Shown here piece by piece: positions 15,891 through 25,180 of a DNA stretch of 33,016 nucleotides. The first letter of the stretch is position 1; every line of letters starts with the position of its first letter. The translations under genes and the position numbers were made by a program. Location: positions 1 through 33,016 of the forward strand of contig JAURLM010000077.1 in NCBI GenBank assembly GCA_030831265.1. The letters run 5' to 3'. The notes beneath the pieces were generated by a model. That model was given only the letters and a program-made list of their open reading frames with translations. It was not told where the DNA came from and made no database searches. This stretch comes from Chloroflexota bacterium. Lineage in GTDB: Bacteria; Chloroflexota; Dehalococcoidia; Lucifugimonadales; Lucifugimonadaceae.

Positions 15891-17225
15891 CTATTCCGCC
15901 GGGTTCAGGACTCTTCCTGTAAACAGGATGGTGTTTGTCGGCACGTCCCGGATCAGGTAGATGAACGGTCGGTCAACCGTGAGCCTGACCGGGTCAGGGG
16001 CGATCGACTTTGTTCCGACTATAACCGCGGTAGCGGCGGCCGCTTCTGTGCCCTGCTCATCAACCGCTACGAAGGCCTGGTGAATCACATCTGTGATTAC
16101 GAGGCTGGGTGGCGGAGTGCGCATGCCGGAGAAGTCAGCCTCGAACGGGTCGAACGCTTTGCGCATGCCCAGGTCCTTTAGCGGCTGTGGCAGCGTGAAT
16201 TTCGACTTGTAAGAAAATTTTGGGAATTTTAGCTCTACGTTCGTGTAGCTCATCCCGTTCATGATCTGTACGAGTGTTGCCGCGTCGAGCGACGACTCAA
16301 AGCTGGTGAACTTGCCTTCATCCGGAACCAGTACGACCATCGAGGTCTGCTGACCGACGTACGGTACCTCTATCGCTGTGTATCCGTCGGCGTCAGCGAA
16401 GTTGAACGTGCTGGTCTGGTTCATCATGTCGGCTTTCACCGTGCCGTTTTTCAGCGTGTGGAAGTCCCCCCGGGCCGTGAGGCCGGGATCAAATTCGCGC
16501 GCCCATGCGGCCTTGAAGTAGATGGCGTTGGCCAGCACGAGCACGGTCTGCTCGTCGATGGCTCCCTGCGGTATCAGGTCCTTGATGCGCCCCTGCGTGT
16601 TGTCTTCGATCCACTGGTTGATCGTCTGCCGGGCAATTTCGGCCTGCTGGCTGTAGTTGAGCAGCCGCATGCCCGCTCCGTAGTTCTCCGCAAGCGTGTC
16701 AAGAAACGCCGGTTCGAAGTCGAAGCCCTGCTGGCCCCAGATGGAATTGGCTATGTTGAGCGTGAACTTCTGGTCAGCGGGGAGATCAGCGCCGCGCGCC
16801 GCCAGGAGTCGGTCAAGTTCGTTGAAGGCGGCGTGAAGGCGTGAATCAGGCAGATTGAAGTGCAGGGTGTCGGCCATCTCCGTCGCCGTGTCACCGTTCG
16901 CTCCCGCGTAAGTCATCGCCAGTGCCAGCGAGATGCTGTATGGCGACATAAACAGGTTCTTGCTGTTGTCAGTGGCAAGCTGACGGTACAGGTCAAGGGC
17001 AAACGTGTTGTTGTCAGTGGCGAGCTGTTCGAGGTCGGATGCGGGGACGTTTGGAGACTCGATTCGCTTCTTATTCGAGAATGCCACTGTGAAGTTTTGT
17101 GGTGCGGTCGTGGGTGTCACTGTTGCGGGTATGTCCGGGGTTGCAGTGGCGTCTCCTGAGCTACAGGAGATTGCGGCGATGGCGAAAACAGAGATTGCAG
17201 TGGCGACCAGGTATTTGGTTCGCAT
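15891..17225 (-). CDS. Serpin-family protease inhibitor lipoprotein
   Basis: 444 residues with a lipoprotein signal: a basic start (MRTKYLVATAISVFAIAAIS) and a lipobox ending at C21, then a Thr/Pro-rich spacer to about residue 45. The serpin domain follows, with NLFMSPYSISLALAMTYAGA, FTLNIANSIWGQ, VLANAIYFKAAW, and the C-terminal DRPFIYLIRD and ILFTGRVLNP. The hinge EQGTEAAAATA (P17 to P7) matches inhibitory serpins, with small residues that allow loop insertion. Counting from the hinge places P1-P1' at K406-S407, predicting a trypsin-like protease as target. It would sit on the outer face of the membrane, guarding against exogenous or host proteases. GGAG lies eight bases before the ATG. Bacterial serpins are patchily distributed, so transfer is possible. 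Confidence 0.95.
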   Translation of the reverse strand: MRTKYLVATAISVFAIAAISCSSGDATATPDIPATVTPTTAPQNFTVAFSNKKRIESPNVPASDLEQLATDNNTFALDLYRQLATDNSKNLFMSPYSISLALAMTYAGANGDTATEMADTLHFNLPDSRLHAAFNELDRLLAARGADLPADQKFTLNIANSIWGQQGFDFEPAFLDTLAENYGAGMRLLNYSQQAEIARQTINQWIEDNTQGRIKDLIPQGAIDEQTVLVLANAIYFKAAWAREFDPGLTARGDFHTLKNGTVKADMMNQTSTFNFADADGYTAIEVPYVGQQTSMVVLVPDEGKFTSFESSLDAATLVQIMNGMSYTNVELKFPKFSYKSKFTLPQPLKDLGMRKAFDPFEADFSGMRTPPPSLVITDVIHQAFVAVDEQGTEAAAATAVIVGTKSIAPDPVRLTVDRPFIYLIRDVPTNTILFTGRVLNPAE

Positions 17226-17370
17226 TGGTGGCGCTCCGACTTGTCAGCCCGTGGGGGCGTGGTGTTTGAAGGCCGCGTGCAGATGTCCTTCTTTAATGGA
17301 AACGCATTGCGCCCCGGATTTGTTCCGGTGCATCGTGAGGAATTTGCGTAATCGCCGGGTTTTGGGCGAA

Positions 17371-20300
17371 CTAGCCGACGAGCGTCAGTTGCTCGGACTC
17401 TGAGCTACCGTCTTGCAGGTCGATCACTCGCAGCGAACGGGCCTTGCGGCGTCCCTGTGCGGAGCAGGCGTTCTTGAAGTAGGTCACGGTCTGCGGGTGA
17501 CAGGTCAGCATCAGCACCTGGAAGCGTGATGACAGGTCTGCGATCACGTTTGCGGCAGCCTGGGCGCGTTCCGGGTCGAAGTTAACCAGTACATCGTCCA
17601 TGATGACCGGCATCGGCTCTGCGTTGCGAGAGTATTCCTCGATCAGCGCGAACCGCATCGAGAGGTAAAGCTGCTCTGCCGTGCCTCGTGAAAGGCCGGT
17701 AACGCCCTTGCGAGCGCCGCTGGCTTCGTAGACCACAAGGTCCTGCTCACCAACAACGGCCTCGACGCGCGTGTAGCGGCCAAGAGTCAACTGTTCGAAA
17801 TACTTTCCTGCAGATTGGATGAGCTGCGGCTGACGCTCTCGCTGGAACGTAGCACGGGTCGTCTCCAGCAGGTGTTCTGCGATGTGGAGTACAGCCCAGC
17901 GGTTTGCATCTGTCACCAGACAGTCTTCCAGCACATTTATCTTCGCCCGAAGCTCGTTTACCTTCGATGACGACTCAAGCTGCTTGCGCTGGCGGTCGAG
18001 ATCGCCACGTTCACGCTGTAGCTCGCCAAGTTCAGCCTCAATTTCGCGTACCTCATCGTCGATACGGTCCAGCTTTGCCTTGAGTTCGGCTAACGAGTGT
18101 GTGTCGAGTGACTCCCGGTGGGTTTCACCTTCTTCGTTCTCAAGCAGCGGGTAGTGGCTGATGAGGTCTGCGATCTTCTTCTCCGTGTCCCAACGCTCTT
18201 CCATCTGGCGAGCGGTCTCACGGAACACTTGCTCATCATCTGTTTCGGCATAACGCATCAGGGCGTGAATCTCGCCATCAACCTGGCTGATGCGACGCTC
18301 CAGCAGATCACGCTGCGTTATCCAGCCCTTTAGTTCCTTGATGAGCGTGTCACGACGTTGTACTTCCAGTTCGTGCGTACGGAACTTGTCTGCGAGCGCG
18401 GCCAGCGAAGGCCCGGCCTGCATGTGTTCCGCAGGTGGCAATTCTGCAAGTTCAAGAGCCTCGGTGAGGCGAGATTCGATGTCATCAATCGTCGCTGTCA
18501 TATTTTTCACGCGGTCGCGGTAGCTGGAGAGGATGCCCAGCTGCCCTTTCAGACCCTTGAGGCGTTCGATGACGGAGGAAGCCTGTGCCGGTTTAAGGTC
18601 GTCACGTAGTCCTGCGCTATTGAGCACTTCCTGCCAGCGTGCGTACGACGTTGCGTAGTTGTTGTATGCCAGCGTCCGGTTGTCTGAGACCTCTTGCAGT
18701 CGGGCCTCGGCAGCCCTGAGCCGCTCCTGGGCCTCCGAGAGCACTGCGTGCTTGGAATCAAACTCCATCCGTTTGAACATAGAGCGTTCGAGAGTTGCCG
18801 CGTGTTCTTCGACGTCCCGGTATGACGGGTCTTTCGGCATGCCGAACTCACCGGCGATGGTCGTGATCTCTTTATCAAGCTCTTCAATCTGGGCCTTGAG
18901 CTCATCGCGCTGCTCGGTCAGGATCGTGCGGGCCTCGGTAATGTTCGGCCTGCGGACCTTTATCTGGAAGCCCTGCCCGCTTGTGCGTGCGCGGACCATC
19001 ATGATGACACCGGCGGCGAGCCCTCCGAGTCCGGGGAGAGCAGGAGAAAGCTCTTTGCTCCACACGGCGAATGTGATGACTGATATGGAAAGCAGGATGA
19101 GGGTTACTGCGGCCCAGATGGAGCCGAGGAACCCGCCGATGTTGACTGAGTCCGCTTCACTGAGCGATTCAGCCAGTTTCGACTCGGCGTCGTTTAGCTG
19201 CCCTCGTGCTCCGAAGCGTTCAGATAGTGCGCCACGGAGCCTGCCGAGTCGCTCCTGCCCCTTGTCCATGTCGTCCGAGTTCTGCTGCGGTACGCCTTCG
19301 ATGGAGTCTCGGGTTGCCGTAGCGCGTGCGACTTCTTCTGCGATGCCGTCCTTGTTGTCAGTTCGGCGGGAGTCTTCTTTTTCAGCCTCGTTGTATGCAG
19401 CCTGTGTCTCGGTCACCTGGGTTCCTGCGCCATCAAGGTCAGCCAGCAGGTCAACCGCGGCGTCCCATTTGCCAATGCGCTCTTCATCCCAGCCGGAGCC
19501 AAGTTGGTCCAGGTCACGCCTGAAGTTTTCTTCTTCAATGCGTAGTCTCGTCTGCACTTCTGGCAGGTCTTCGACGGCTTTGCGGTAGTGCTCCGTCTCA
19601 GCGACGAGCCTCCGTATGTCCTGCTCGCGGCCTTCAAATGCTTCGACTACCTGGACGTTCTCAATTTCACCGGTGCGTTCGTCCTGGCGCGTGTCACCGC
19701 GCTCCATTTCTTCCTTGACGGTATGGTGCTGGACGTTCAGGTTGTCGAGACGACGCTCGGCGTTGCCAGGGAAGTCTGCAAGCTGAGGCAACTGCGTGAG
19801 TTGTTCTCGCAGTGAGTTAAGGCGTTCCCAGTGGGGGCGCAGGCTGATGGTCAGGTTCTGCAGTTCACGCTGTGTGCGTGCTGCTTCAAGCCTGTCCTGG
19901 TGCGTGATGATGCGTTCTTCGGTTTCGGCCAGTTTGGCGGCGACTTCTGCGTATATGGCGTGGTCTTTGCGCGCCTCCTCAAGCTCAACGCGCAGTTCGT
20001 GCAGGTCTTTTTCGGACTTGCGGATCGTTCCTGCCCGTGGGCCGCGTAAAGCACGCACATCGCGGTCGATCTGCCCGAGTGCATCCGGAAGCGATACGCG
20101 TGAGAGGCCAAGTCCGACGGAGTAGATGCGGTCCCGTATTTCGGGAGAGTTGAGCGTGGCGAATTCCTGCAGCTCGCTCAGGCTGACGCTGAACAGGTTC
20201 TGGTAGAGGTCCGGGCCAATTCGGTCCAGCAGCCGTTCCAGCAGTTCCGTGCCTCCAGTGGCGTCACCGCTGACAATGACCGATCCGCCTTTGGAACCCT

Positions 20301-20574
20301 GCTCCCGCCGTACGGTGTACGCAGCGTCTGATGCGGTGATGATGTCTAGTGCGCCCGACGGCTTTCCGCCGTTTGCTGGCGGGTAGTCATAGAAGGAGAA
20401 ATTCTTGCTACGGCCGTCGAGATATCCGAAGAGGGTGGAGCGGATGAAGGCGCGTAGAGCGGACTTACCGGCTTCGTTTGGCCCATGGATAACGGTCAGG
20501 GCATCATCAACCGGGTCGATGACGCGGTTGTTGAAGTGCCCGAAATTCTCGATATGTAAACGCGTTATGCGCAA
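17371..20574 (-). CDS. yhaN: YhaN-like AAA ATPase (Rad50/SbcC-related), large subunit
   Basis: About 1067 residues from a TTG at 20574, seven bases beyond the yhaO-like stop, with AGAGGAG at the end of that gene as a distant ribosome site. The ATPase head starts RITRLHIENFGHF, with Walker A GPNEAGKS at about 31-38. The YhaN hallmark AFIRSTLFGYLDG follows. Long coiled coils fill the middle. Two hydrophobic segments near TLILLSISVITFAVW and GLGGLAAGVIMMV, separated by a short loop, resemble the membrane-associated middle of YhaN. The C-terminal head has GLSRGTAEQLYLSMRFALIEEY (signature) and VIMDDVLVNFDPERA (Walker B). It likely forms a DNA-processing complex with the upstream nuclease. The serpin gene downstream is probably not part of the operon. 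Confidence 0.93.
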   Translation of the reverse strand: MRITRLHIENFGHFNNRVIDPVDDALTVIHGPNEAGKSALRAFIRSTLFGYLDGRSKNFSFYDYPPANGGKPSGALDIITASDAAYTVRREQGSKGGSVIVSGDATGGTELLERLLDRIGPDLYQNLFSVSLSELQEFATLNSPEIRDRIYSVGLGLSRVSLPDALGQIDRDVRALRGPRAGTIRKSEKDLHELRVELEEARKDHAIYAEVAAKLAETEERIITHQDRLEAARTQRELQNLTISLRPHWERLNSLREQLTQLPQLADFPGNAERRLDNLNVQHHTVKEEMERGDTRQDERTGEIENVQVVEAFEGREQDIRRLVAETEHYRKAVEDLPEVQTRLRIEEENFRRDLDQLGSGWDEERIGKWDAAVDLLADLDGAGTQVTETQAAYNEAEKEDSRRTDNKDGIAEEVARATATRDSIEGVPQQNSDDMDKGQERLGRLRGALSERFGARGQLNDAESKLAESLSEADSVNIGGFLGSIWAAVTLILLSISVITFAVWSKELSPALPGLGGLAAGVIMMVRARTSGQGFQIKVRRPNITEARTILTEQRDELKAQIEELDKEITTIAGEFGMPKDPSYRDVEEHAATLERSMFKRMEFDSKHAVLSEAQERLRAAEARLQEVSDNRTLAYNNYATSYARWQEVLNSAGLRDDLKPAQASSVIERLKGLKGQLGILSSYRDRVKNMTATIDDIESRLTEALELAELPPAEHMQAGPSLAALADKFRTHELEVQRRDTLIKELKGWITQRDLLERRISQVDGEIHALMRYAETDDEQVFRETARQMEERWDTEKKIADLISHYPLLENEEGETHRESLDTHSLAELKAKLDRIDDEVREIEAELGELQRERGDLDRQRKQLESSSKVNELRAKINVLEDCLVTDANRWAVLHIAEHLLETTRATFQRERQPQLIQSAGKYFEQLTLGRYTRVEAVVGEQDLVVYEASGARKGVTGLSRGTAEQLYLSMRFALIEEYSRNAEPMPVIMDDVLVNFDPERAQAAANVIADLSSRFQVLMLTCHPQTVTYFKNACSAQGRRKARSLRVIDLQDGSSESEQLTLVG

Positions 20575-20581
20575 GCGCTGG

Positions 20582-21835
20582 CTACTCCTCTGGCTCCAGC
20601 AACTCTGCAAGTTGCCAGCGTGCTTCGGCCGTCCAGTTGCGGATCTGCTCGTCCGTTGGCGCGGGAAGGCCGTTCTTGCGCCCGGTGAACACATCGCCAA
20701 CGACCGCTGCCAGTTCTTTTATACCTTCGTCGCTGTCCAGCACGTCGGCAGATTTTCGCAGTACCGCGCCCAGGAAGTCATCCGAGCCTGCGCGGGCATC
20801 GAGATCAAGTTCGGCGTGTGTGCGGTCGTAGATCCGCTCGACCCACACCCACGGTGATTCAGATGCGGTGGTACGGAGTTCAGTCAGCAGATCATCCACG
20901 GTGCCCGGTCGGACAAGTTCTGTGTGCATTGGCCCGCGGCCAGCCAGCGTGAGGCTGCATATCACGTCACGACCTTCCGCTTTCACCGCAAGATCATCCA
21001 GTTTTTGCTGGATAGCAGCCTCAAGCGCGTCAAGCGTGTTGATGTCAGCGATATCGACGTTCGCTGGCTCCCAGCGTACAACGTCCAGTGCATGGAACCG
21101 GGTGTTTGCCGCGCCTTCGTCGTTAACCTCTACCATCAGACAGCCGCGCGGGCCGTCCTCGTTCGGGTGACGGCCTTGCAGGTTGCCCGGGTATATCACC
21201 GCGGGGTTCTGGCGACGAAGCGTCTGGCGGGTGTGGACGTGGCCGAGCGCCCAGTAGTCCAGCCCGGTCAGCTTCAGGTCATCAATGGTGCAGGGAGCGT
21301 AGTTGTCGTGGTTCGGGTTGCCACCGACGTTGCTGTGCAGCAGGCCAATTGTGAATAGCGAGTCATCTGGCGGTGTCGAGAACCTGGCCACCAGGTTTTC
21401 GCGCACTTCGCGGGTAGGAAATGAAACGCCCTGTATCGCCGCAATCGGCTCGCCGTTCAGTTCAACGTTCTTCCACTCCGGTTCGGGGCCGAAGATGTGT
21501 ACGTTTTCGGGCCATGTGACAGCAGAAAGCCAGCCGTCCAGCGGGTCGTGGTTGCCATGAACGATGTATACGGCGATGCCGGCGTCTGAAAGCTGGCGCA
21601 TGCCGTCTCGGAACCGTAACTGGGCGCGCACGCTGCGGTCTGCGCCATCGTAGATATCACCGGCGATTACCAGGAAGTCAACCTGTTCGTCGATGCAGAG
21701 CGATATGAGGTTTCGGAAAGCCTCAAACGTTGACTCGCGCAGTCGTTCGCCGACGCGCTTGTCTACGTCTCGCAGGCCGCGAAACGGGCTGTCTATGTGC
21801 AGGTCTGCTGCATGTACGAAGCGAAAAGGTTGCAA
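20582..21835 (-). CDS. yhaO: YhaO-like metallophosphoesterase DNA exonuclease (Mre11/SbcD-related)
   Basis: 417 residues. The calcineurin-like phosphoesterase core has all five motifs in order: HAADLHIDSPF (D11, H13), AGDIYDG, YIVHGNHDP, GLLHSNVGG and LGHVHTRQTL, giving a two-metal site. This fits Mre11/SbcD-type 3'-5' exonucleases, and the FRGL and FEAFRNLISLCI segments resemble YhaO. A C-terminal capping region (about 230-417) ends in a helix TAEARWQLAELLEPEE, which in relatives contacts the ATPase. It is the first gene of an operon with the YhaN-like gene, with seven bases between them. A perfect inverted repeat lies about 60 bases upstream of the start. Expected role: recombination and repair of DNA ends. 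Confidence 0.94.
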   Translation of the reverse strand: MQPFRFVHAADLHIDSPFRGLRDVDKRVGERLRESTFEAFRNLISLCIDEQVDFLVIAGDIYDGADRSVRAQLRFRDGMRQLSDAGIAVYIVHGNHDPLDGWLSAVTWPENVHIFGPEPEWKNVELNGEPIAAIQGVSFPTREVRENLVARFSTPPDDSLFTIGLLHSNVGGNPNHDNYAPCTIDDLKLTGLDYWALGHVHTRQTLRRQNPAVIYPGNLQGRHPNEDGPRGCLMVEVNDEGAANTRFHALDVVRWEPANVDIADINTLDALEAAIQQKLDDLAVKAEGRDVICSLTLAGRGPMHTELVRPGTVDDLLTELRTTASESPWVWVERIYDRTHAELDLDARAGSDDFLGAVLRKSADVLDSDEGIKELAAVVGDVFTGRKNGLPAPTDEQIRNWTAEARWQLAELLEPEE

Positions 21836-21895
21836 TGCCGGTCCCCGAAACCGTTGCCAGCGCCAATCAGATGCACGCAGGTCGCTACCCGGGTG

Positions 21896-21909
21896 CTATC
21901 GTGCGATAG
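21896..21909. promoter_or_regulatory. Palindrome upstream of the yhaO-yhaN operon (possible operator)
   Basis: CTATCG-TG-CGATAG is a perfect 6-bp inverted repeat with a 2-base centre, 61 bases upstream of the yhaO start. Its position and symmetry suit a dimeric repressor site. I do not recognise a matching consensus such as known LexA boxes. Confidence 0.4.
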
Positions 21910-22046
21910 TCCGATCACACGTAAAACGCACCTACGCGTCGCCAGTTTAGCAATGGCCCTGAGCAACCGATGAGACGGTTGTCACCCACTTGGGGTGGAT
22001 GCTGCCGGTACAGAACCGTTGGTGCCTGGTCTGGAATTAGCCTGGT

Positions 22047-22991
22047 TCAGTGGAATATTCGCCAGTTGGTATCAACGAATGCCGAACTGTGCGCAATTGG
22101 AGTTTGAACAGGATCGCTATTGCGGTGATAACCAGCACGAAATCCGCCGTCCGGGAAAGCGCGTGGCCACGCAGACACCATATCTCTCAAGTCACGTTCC
22201 GTGACTATTTTCCGTAAACCGCCCGGAAGGCCGATGACCCAGAGGGCGAAGGAAAACAACAGTGCTCCACCTAACACGTCTAAAACGTAGTGATTGGCGG
22301 TTGCGATGACGGCCACAGTCATGAGCAGGAGGAAGGTTACTCCCAGGATTTTGCCCCACTTCAAGCCAATCTTCCACCACGCCAGCATGATGAGCGTTGA
22401 CCATGCGATGTGAAGACTTGGCATGGCGGCGAATTCATTGAATCCCAGGACAGAGCGTGATCCTTCTTTGGGTATCAGGCCGTACATCCCGGCGATGTCT
22501 GCCATGCCGTATCCGGGCAACATGCGCGGGGGAGCCAGCGGGTACACCGCGAAGATGACCACTGCCAGGAGCATGGTGATCATGTATACGTTCCGGAGTG
22601 ACCAGTAGAGCTTGCGGTAGTAAGCGAAGAAGATGACGGCTGAACCCAGAAGAGCCACCCACAATCCAATGGCATAGAAGTAGCCAAGGAAAGTCAGGAA
22701 ACCCATTGAATACGCACCGGCCCATGTCTGGATTGTCGCTTCATGGGCGATTCCCAGGGCTCGTTCTACCCTGACCAGATCCCAGGCGTTGCTGAACGCG
22801 TTGAGGATGGGGGTTGAATCCACCACGTTCTTGGACAGCGTGTAGACGAGGTAGCTGCTAACAAGCAGCAGTGTCTCTCGCACTGCAAGGAATCGTGTTG
22901 TGTGCCCCGTGTTGCGGAACAACTTTTGCAGCTTTGGAAACATTGATATCGGATATTGCGCTGGCATCGATGTTGGGGATTTTACAACCAT
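22047..22991 (-). CDS. PAP2-family membrane phosphatase or phospho-alcohol transferase
   Basis: 314 residues with about six hydrophobic segments (around 40-55, 90-125, 136-155, 195-210, 215-232 and 240-255). The PAP2 catalytic motifs are present: AVYPLAPPRMLPG near 148-160 (phosphate-binding region), MPSLHIAWS at 190-198 (the PSxH form with H194), and ATANHYVLDVLGG at 230-242 (H234 nucleophile, D238). The order and spacing resemble the inositolphosphotransferase (PAP2_3-type) subgroup. The substrate could be a lipid phosphate or phospho-head group. There is no clear ribosome site before the ATG at 22991, and an ATG at 22967 is possible. It is not obviously linked with neighbours. Confidence 0.88.
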   Translation of the reverse strand: MVVKSPTSMPAQYPISMFPKLQKLFRNTGHTTRFLAVRETLLLVSSYLVYTLSKNVVDSTPILNAFSNAWDLVRVERALGIAHEATIQTWAGAYSMGFLTFLGYFYAIGLWVALLGSAVIFFAYYRKLYWSLRNVYMITMLLAVVIFAVYPLAPPRMLPGYGMADIAGMYGLIPKEGSRSVLGFNEFAAMPSLHIAWSTLIMLAWWKIGLKWGKILGVTFLLLMTVAVIATANHYVLDVLGGALLFSFALWVIGLPGGLRKIVTERDLRDMVSAWPRAFPDGGFRAGYHRNSDPVQTPIAHSSAFVDTNWRIFH

Positions 22992-23128
22992 TTAACGGGA
23001 ATACGCACTATTTCGCTGCTTTGGCTGCAATGAATCGGGCAATATCCAGCGGATTTCGTAAGGTTTCAGTTTTGTTGCAGGTAGCATTCCGGTTCCGTGC
23101 TACCTGTGCCAGCACGGCCATGACCAAG

Positions 23129-23165
23129 AAAGGCCGGCGGGATTTGCTCCCAACCGGCCTTTCTC
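23129..23165 (-). terminator. Intrinsic terminator after groEL
   Basis: AAAGGCCGG (23129-23137) and CCGGCCTTT (23154-23162) form a perfect 9-bp stem, 30 bases past the groEL stop. On the minus strand the stem end TTT continues into CTTGGT, a short T-tract, so efficiency may be moderate. Confidence 0.75.
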
Positions 23166-23192
23166 GAATTAAGACTTTGCGTTACCGCTGGA

Positions 23193-24818
23193 CTAGAAGT
23201 CCATTCCGCCACCCGGAGGCATGCCTGGAGGTGGGTTCTTGTCTTCCTGCTCGGTGATGAGCGCCTCGGTGGTCAGGATCATGCCTGCCACGGAGACTGC
23301 GTTCTCAACCGCTGCGCGGGTTACCTTGGCAGGGTCGATGATGCCCATCTCGAGCATGTCACCGAATGCGCCCTTGCCAGCGTCGAAGCCGAAGTTCTTC
23401 TTCTTGCTCTCCGACACCTTCTCAAGGATGACTGCGCCTTCGAAGCCGGAGTTGGCTGCGATGATGCGGATTGGAGCGGTCAGGGACTTGCGGAGGATGT
23501 CCACGCCCGTCTGCTCGTCATCATTGTCAAACTTGAGCTTCGCCAGCTCGTCGGATGCGCGGATCAGGACCGTGCCACCGCCGGGGACGATGCCCTCTTC
23601 AACAGCTGCGCGGGTTGCCTCAAGGGCGTCCTCAACACGCTGCTTCTTCTCTTTCATCTCGATCTCGGTCGCAGCACCAACACGGCTGATCGCAACGCCA
23701 CCGGACAGCTTCGCCAGCCGTTCCTGCAGCTTTTCACGGTCGTAGTCCGATGTGGTGTCTTCAATCTGCGCCTGGATCTCCTTCATGCGGCCCTGGATGG
23801 CGCTCTTGGAGCCCGTGCCACCAACAACCGTGGTGTCGTCTTTCTTCACCACGACGCGGTCACAGCTACCGAGGTCATCCAGCGTCGCTGACTCCAGCTT
23901 GCGGCCGGTCTCTGAAGAGATGACCGTTGCGCTGGTGAGGATGGCAATGTCCTGGAGCATGGCCTTGCGGCGGTCTCCGAAGCCAGGAGCCTTAACAGCA
24001 GCAATGTTCAGCGTGCCACGCAGTTTGTTGACCACGAGCGTTGCGAGAGCCTCGCCCTCCACGTCCTCAGCAATGAGGAGCAGTGGTCGCTTGGACTGCA
24101 GAACCTTCTCAAGCACCGGCAGCATGTCGGCAACAGCCGAAACCTTGCCGTCGGTAACCATGACGTACGGGTTCTCCAGGACTGCTTCCTGGCTGTCTGC
24201 GTTGGTCACGAAGTACGGAGACAGGAAACCGCGGTCGAACTGCATACCCTCAACGTACTCGGTCTCGTATGAAAGAGACTTCGACTCGTCGACGGTGATG
24301 ACGCCGTCCTTGCCGACCTTCTCCATAACGCCAGCGATGAGCGCGCCCATCTCGTCGTCGTGGGAAGAAAGGACCGCAACGTTGATGATCTGCTCGTTGC
24401 CCTTGACCGGGGTTGACTGGCGCTTGATGGAGGCGCGAATGGTCTCCATAGCCTTCTCCATGCCGCGCTTCAGCGCCATGGGGTCTGCACCGGCTGCAAC
24501 GTTCTTGAAACCCTCGCCAATGATGGCCTGGGCCAGCACAGTTGAGGTGGTTGTGCCATCACCGGCATCGTCGTTGGTCTTCTTGGACGCTTCCTTGAGG
24601 AGCTGTGCGCCCATGTTCTCGAACGGGTCTTCGAGGTCGATCTCCTTGGCGATGGTCACACCGTCAGAGTTGACCTGTGGGGGGCCGAACTTCTTGTCAA
24701 CAATGATGTTGCGGCCGCGCGGGCCAAGTGTGACCTTGACCGTGTTTGCGAGGATGTCCACGCCTGCCTTCAGGCAGGATCGTGCGTCCTCACCGAACTT
24801 CAAATCCTTTGCTGGCAT
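23193..24818 (-). CDS. groEL: Chaperonin GroEL
   Basis: 541 residues, the standard length for the 60-kDa chaperonin subunit that assembles into two heptameric rings. It starts MPAKDLKFGEDARSCL. ATP-site motifs are TLGPRGRNII and GDGTTTSTVLAQA (catalytic aspartate). The apical domain (about 190-375) has SYETEYVEGMQFDRGFLSPYF and LLLIAEDVEGEALATLVVNK. It ends in a Gly/Met-rich tail (GMPPGGGMDF). GGAG lies six bases before the ATG. groES is 65 bases upstream on the same strand, and a terminator follows the stop. Control should come from the promoter and CIRCE site upstream of groES. Confidence 0.98.
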   Translation of the reverse strand: MPAKDLKFGEDARSCLKAGVDILANTVKVTLGPRGRNIIVDKKFGPPQVNSDGVTIAKEIDLEDPFENMGAQLLKEASKKTNDDAGDGTTTSTVLAQAIIGEGFKNVAAGADPMALKRGMEKAMETIRASIKRQSTPVKGNEQIINVAVLSSHDDEMGALIAGVMEKVGKDGVITVDESKSLSYETEYVEGMQFDRGFLSPYFVTNADSQEAVLENPYVMVTDGKVSAVADMLPVLEKVLQSKRPLLLIAEDVEGEALATLVVNKLRGTLNIAAVKAPGFGDRRKAMLQDIAILTSATVISSETGRKLESATLDDLGSCDRVVVKKDDTTVVGGTGSKSAIQGRMKEIQAQIEDTTSDYDREKLQERLAKLSGGVAISRVGAATEIEMKEKKQRVEDALEATRAAVEEGIVPGGGTVLIRASDELAKLKFDNDDEQTGVDILRKSLTAPIRIIAANSGFEGAVILEKVSESKKKNFGFDAGKGAFGDMLEMGIIDPAKVTRAAVENAVSVAGMILTTEALITEQEDKNPPPGMPPGGGMDF

Positions 24819-24883
24819 CTTTTACTCCGTTGATTGGCAGCTTTGTGACTGGTCATGCGTCGTTATTGAGGCGCAGACGACAA

Positions 24884-25180
24884 CTAGCCGATGATTGCCA
24901 GGATGTCGCTTTCTCGAACAATGAGGTACTCCGTGCCACCAGAGCTGTACTCGGTGCCGGCGTACTTGGAATAGACGACCGTGTCGCCCTTCTTGACTTC
25001 CATCTTGACGATGGAGCCGTCATCGGCGGTGCGGCCTGGGCCAGCGGCGACAACTTTGCCCTGCTGGGGCTTCTCTTTCGCAGTGTCCGGGATGATGATT
25101 CCGCCGGGGCTGGTTGACGCTGCGTCATCCAGGGGCTCAATCACCACTCGGTCTGCGAGGGGCTTCAACTTAAGAGCCAC
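24884..25180 (-). CDS. groES: Co-chaperonin GroES
   Basis: 98 residues from a GTG at 25180, which has AAGGAG nine bases upstream. An in-frame reading further upstream to 25336 is not GroES-like. The product begins VALKLKPLADRVVIEPLDD and has the mobile loop segment ASTSPGGIIIPDTAKEKPQQ, then GKVVAAGPG and the C-terminal GTEYLIVRESDILAIIG. It forms the heptameric lid of GroEL. It is the first gene of the groES-groEL operon behind a leader of about 310 bases. Confidence 0.97.
   Translation of the reverse strand: MALKLKPLADRVVIEPLDDAASTSPGGIIIPDTAKEKPQQGKVVAAGPGRTADDGSIVKMEVKKGDTVVYSKYAGTEYSSGGTEYLIVRESDILAIIG

Noticed and set aside
18659..19588. 309-residue plus-strand frame inside the YhaN-like gene
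   Set aside because: Serine/alanine-rich antisense of coiled-coil codons; no family resemblance.
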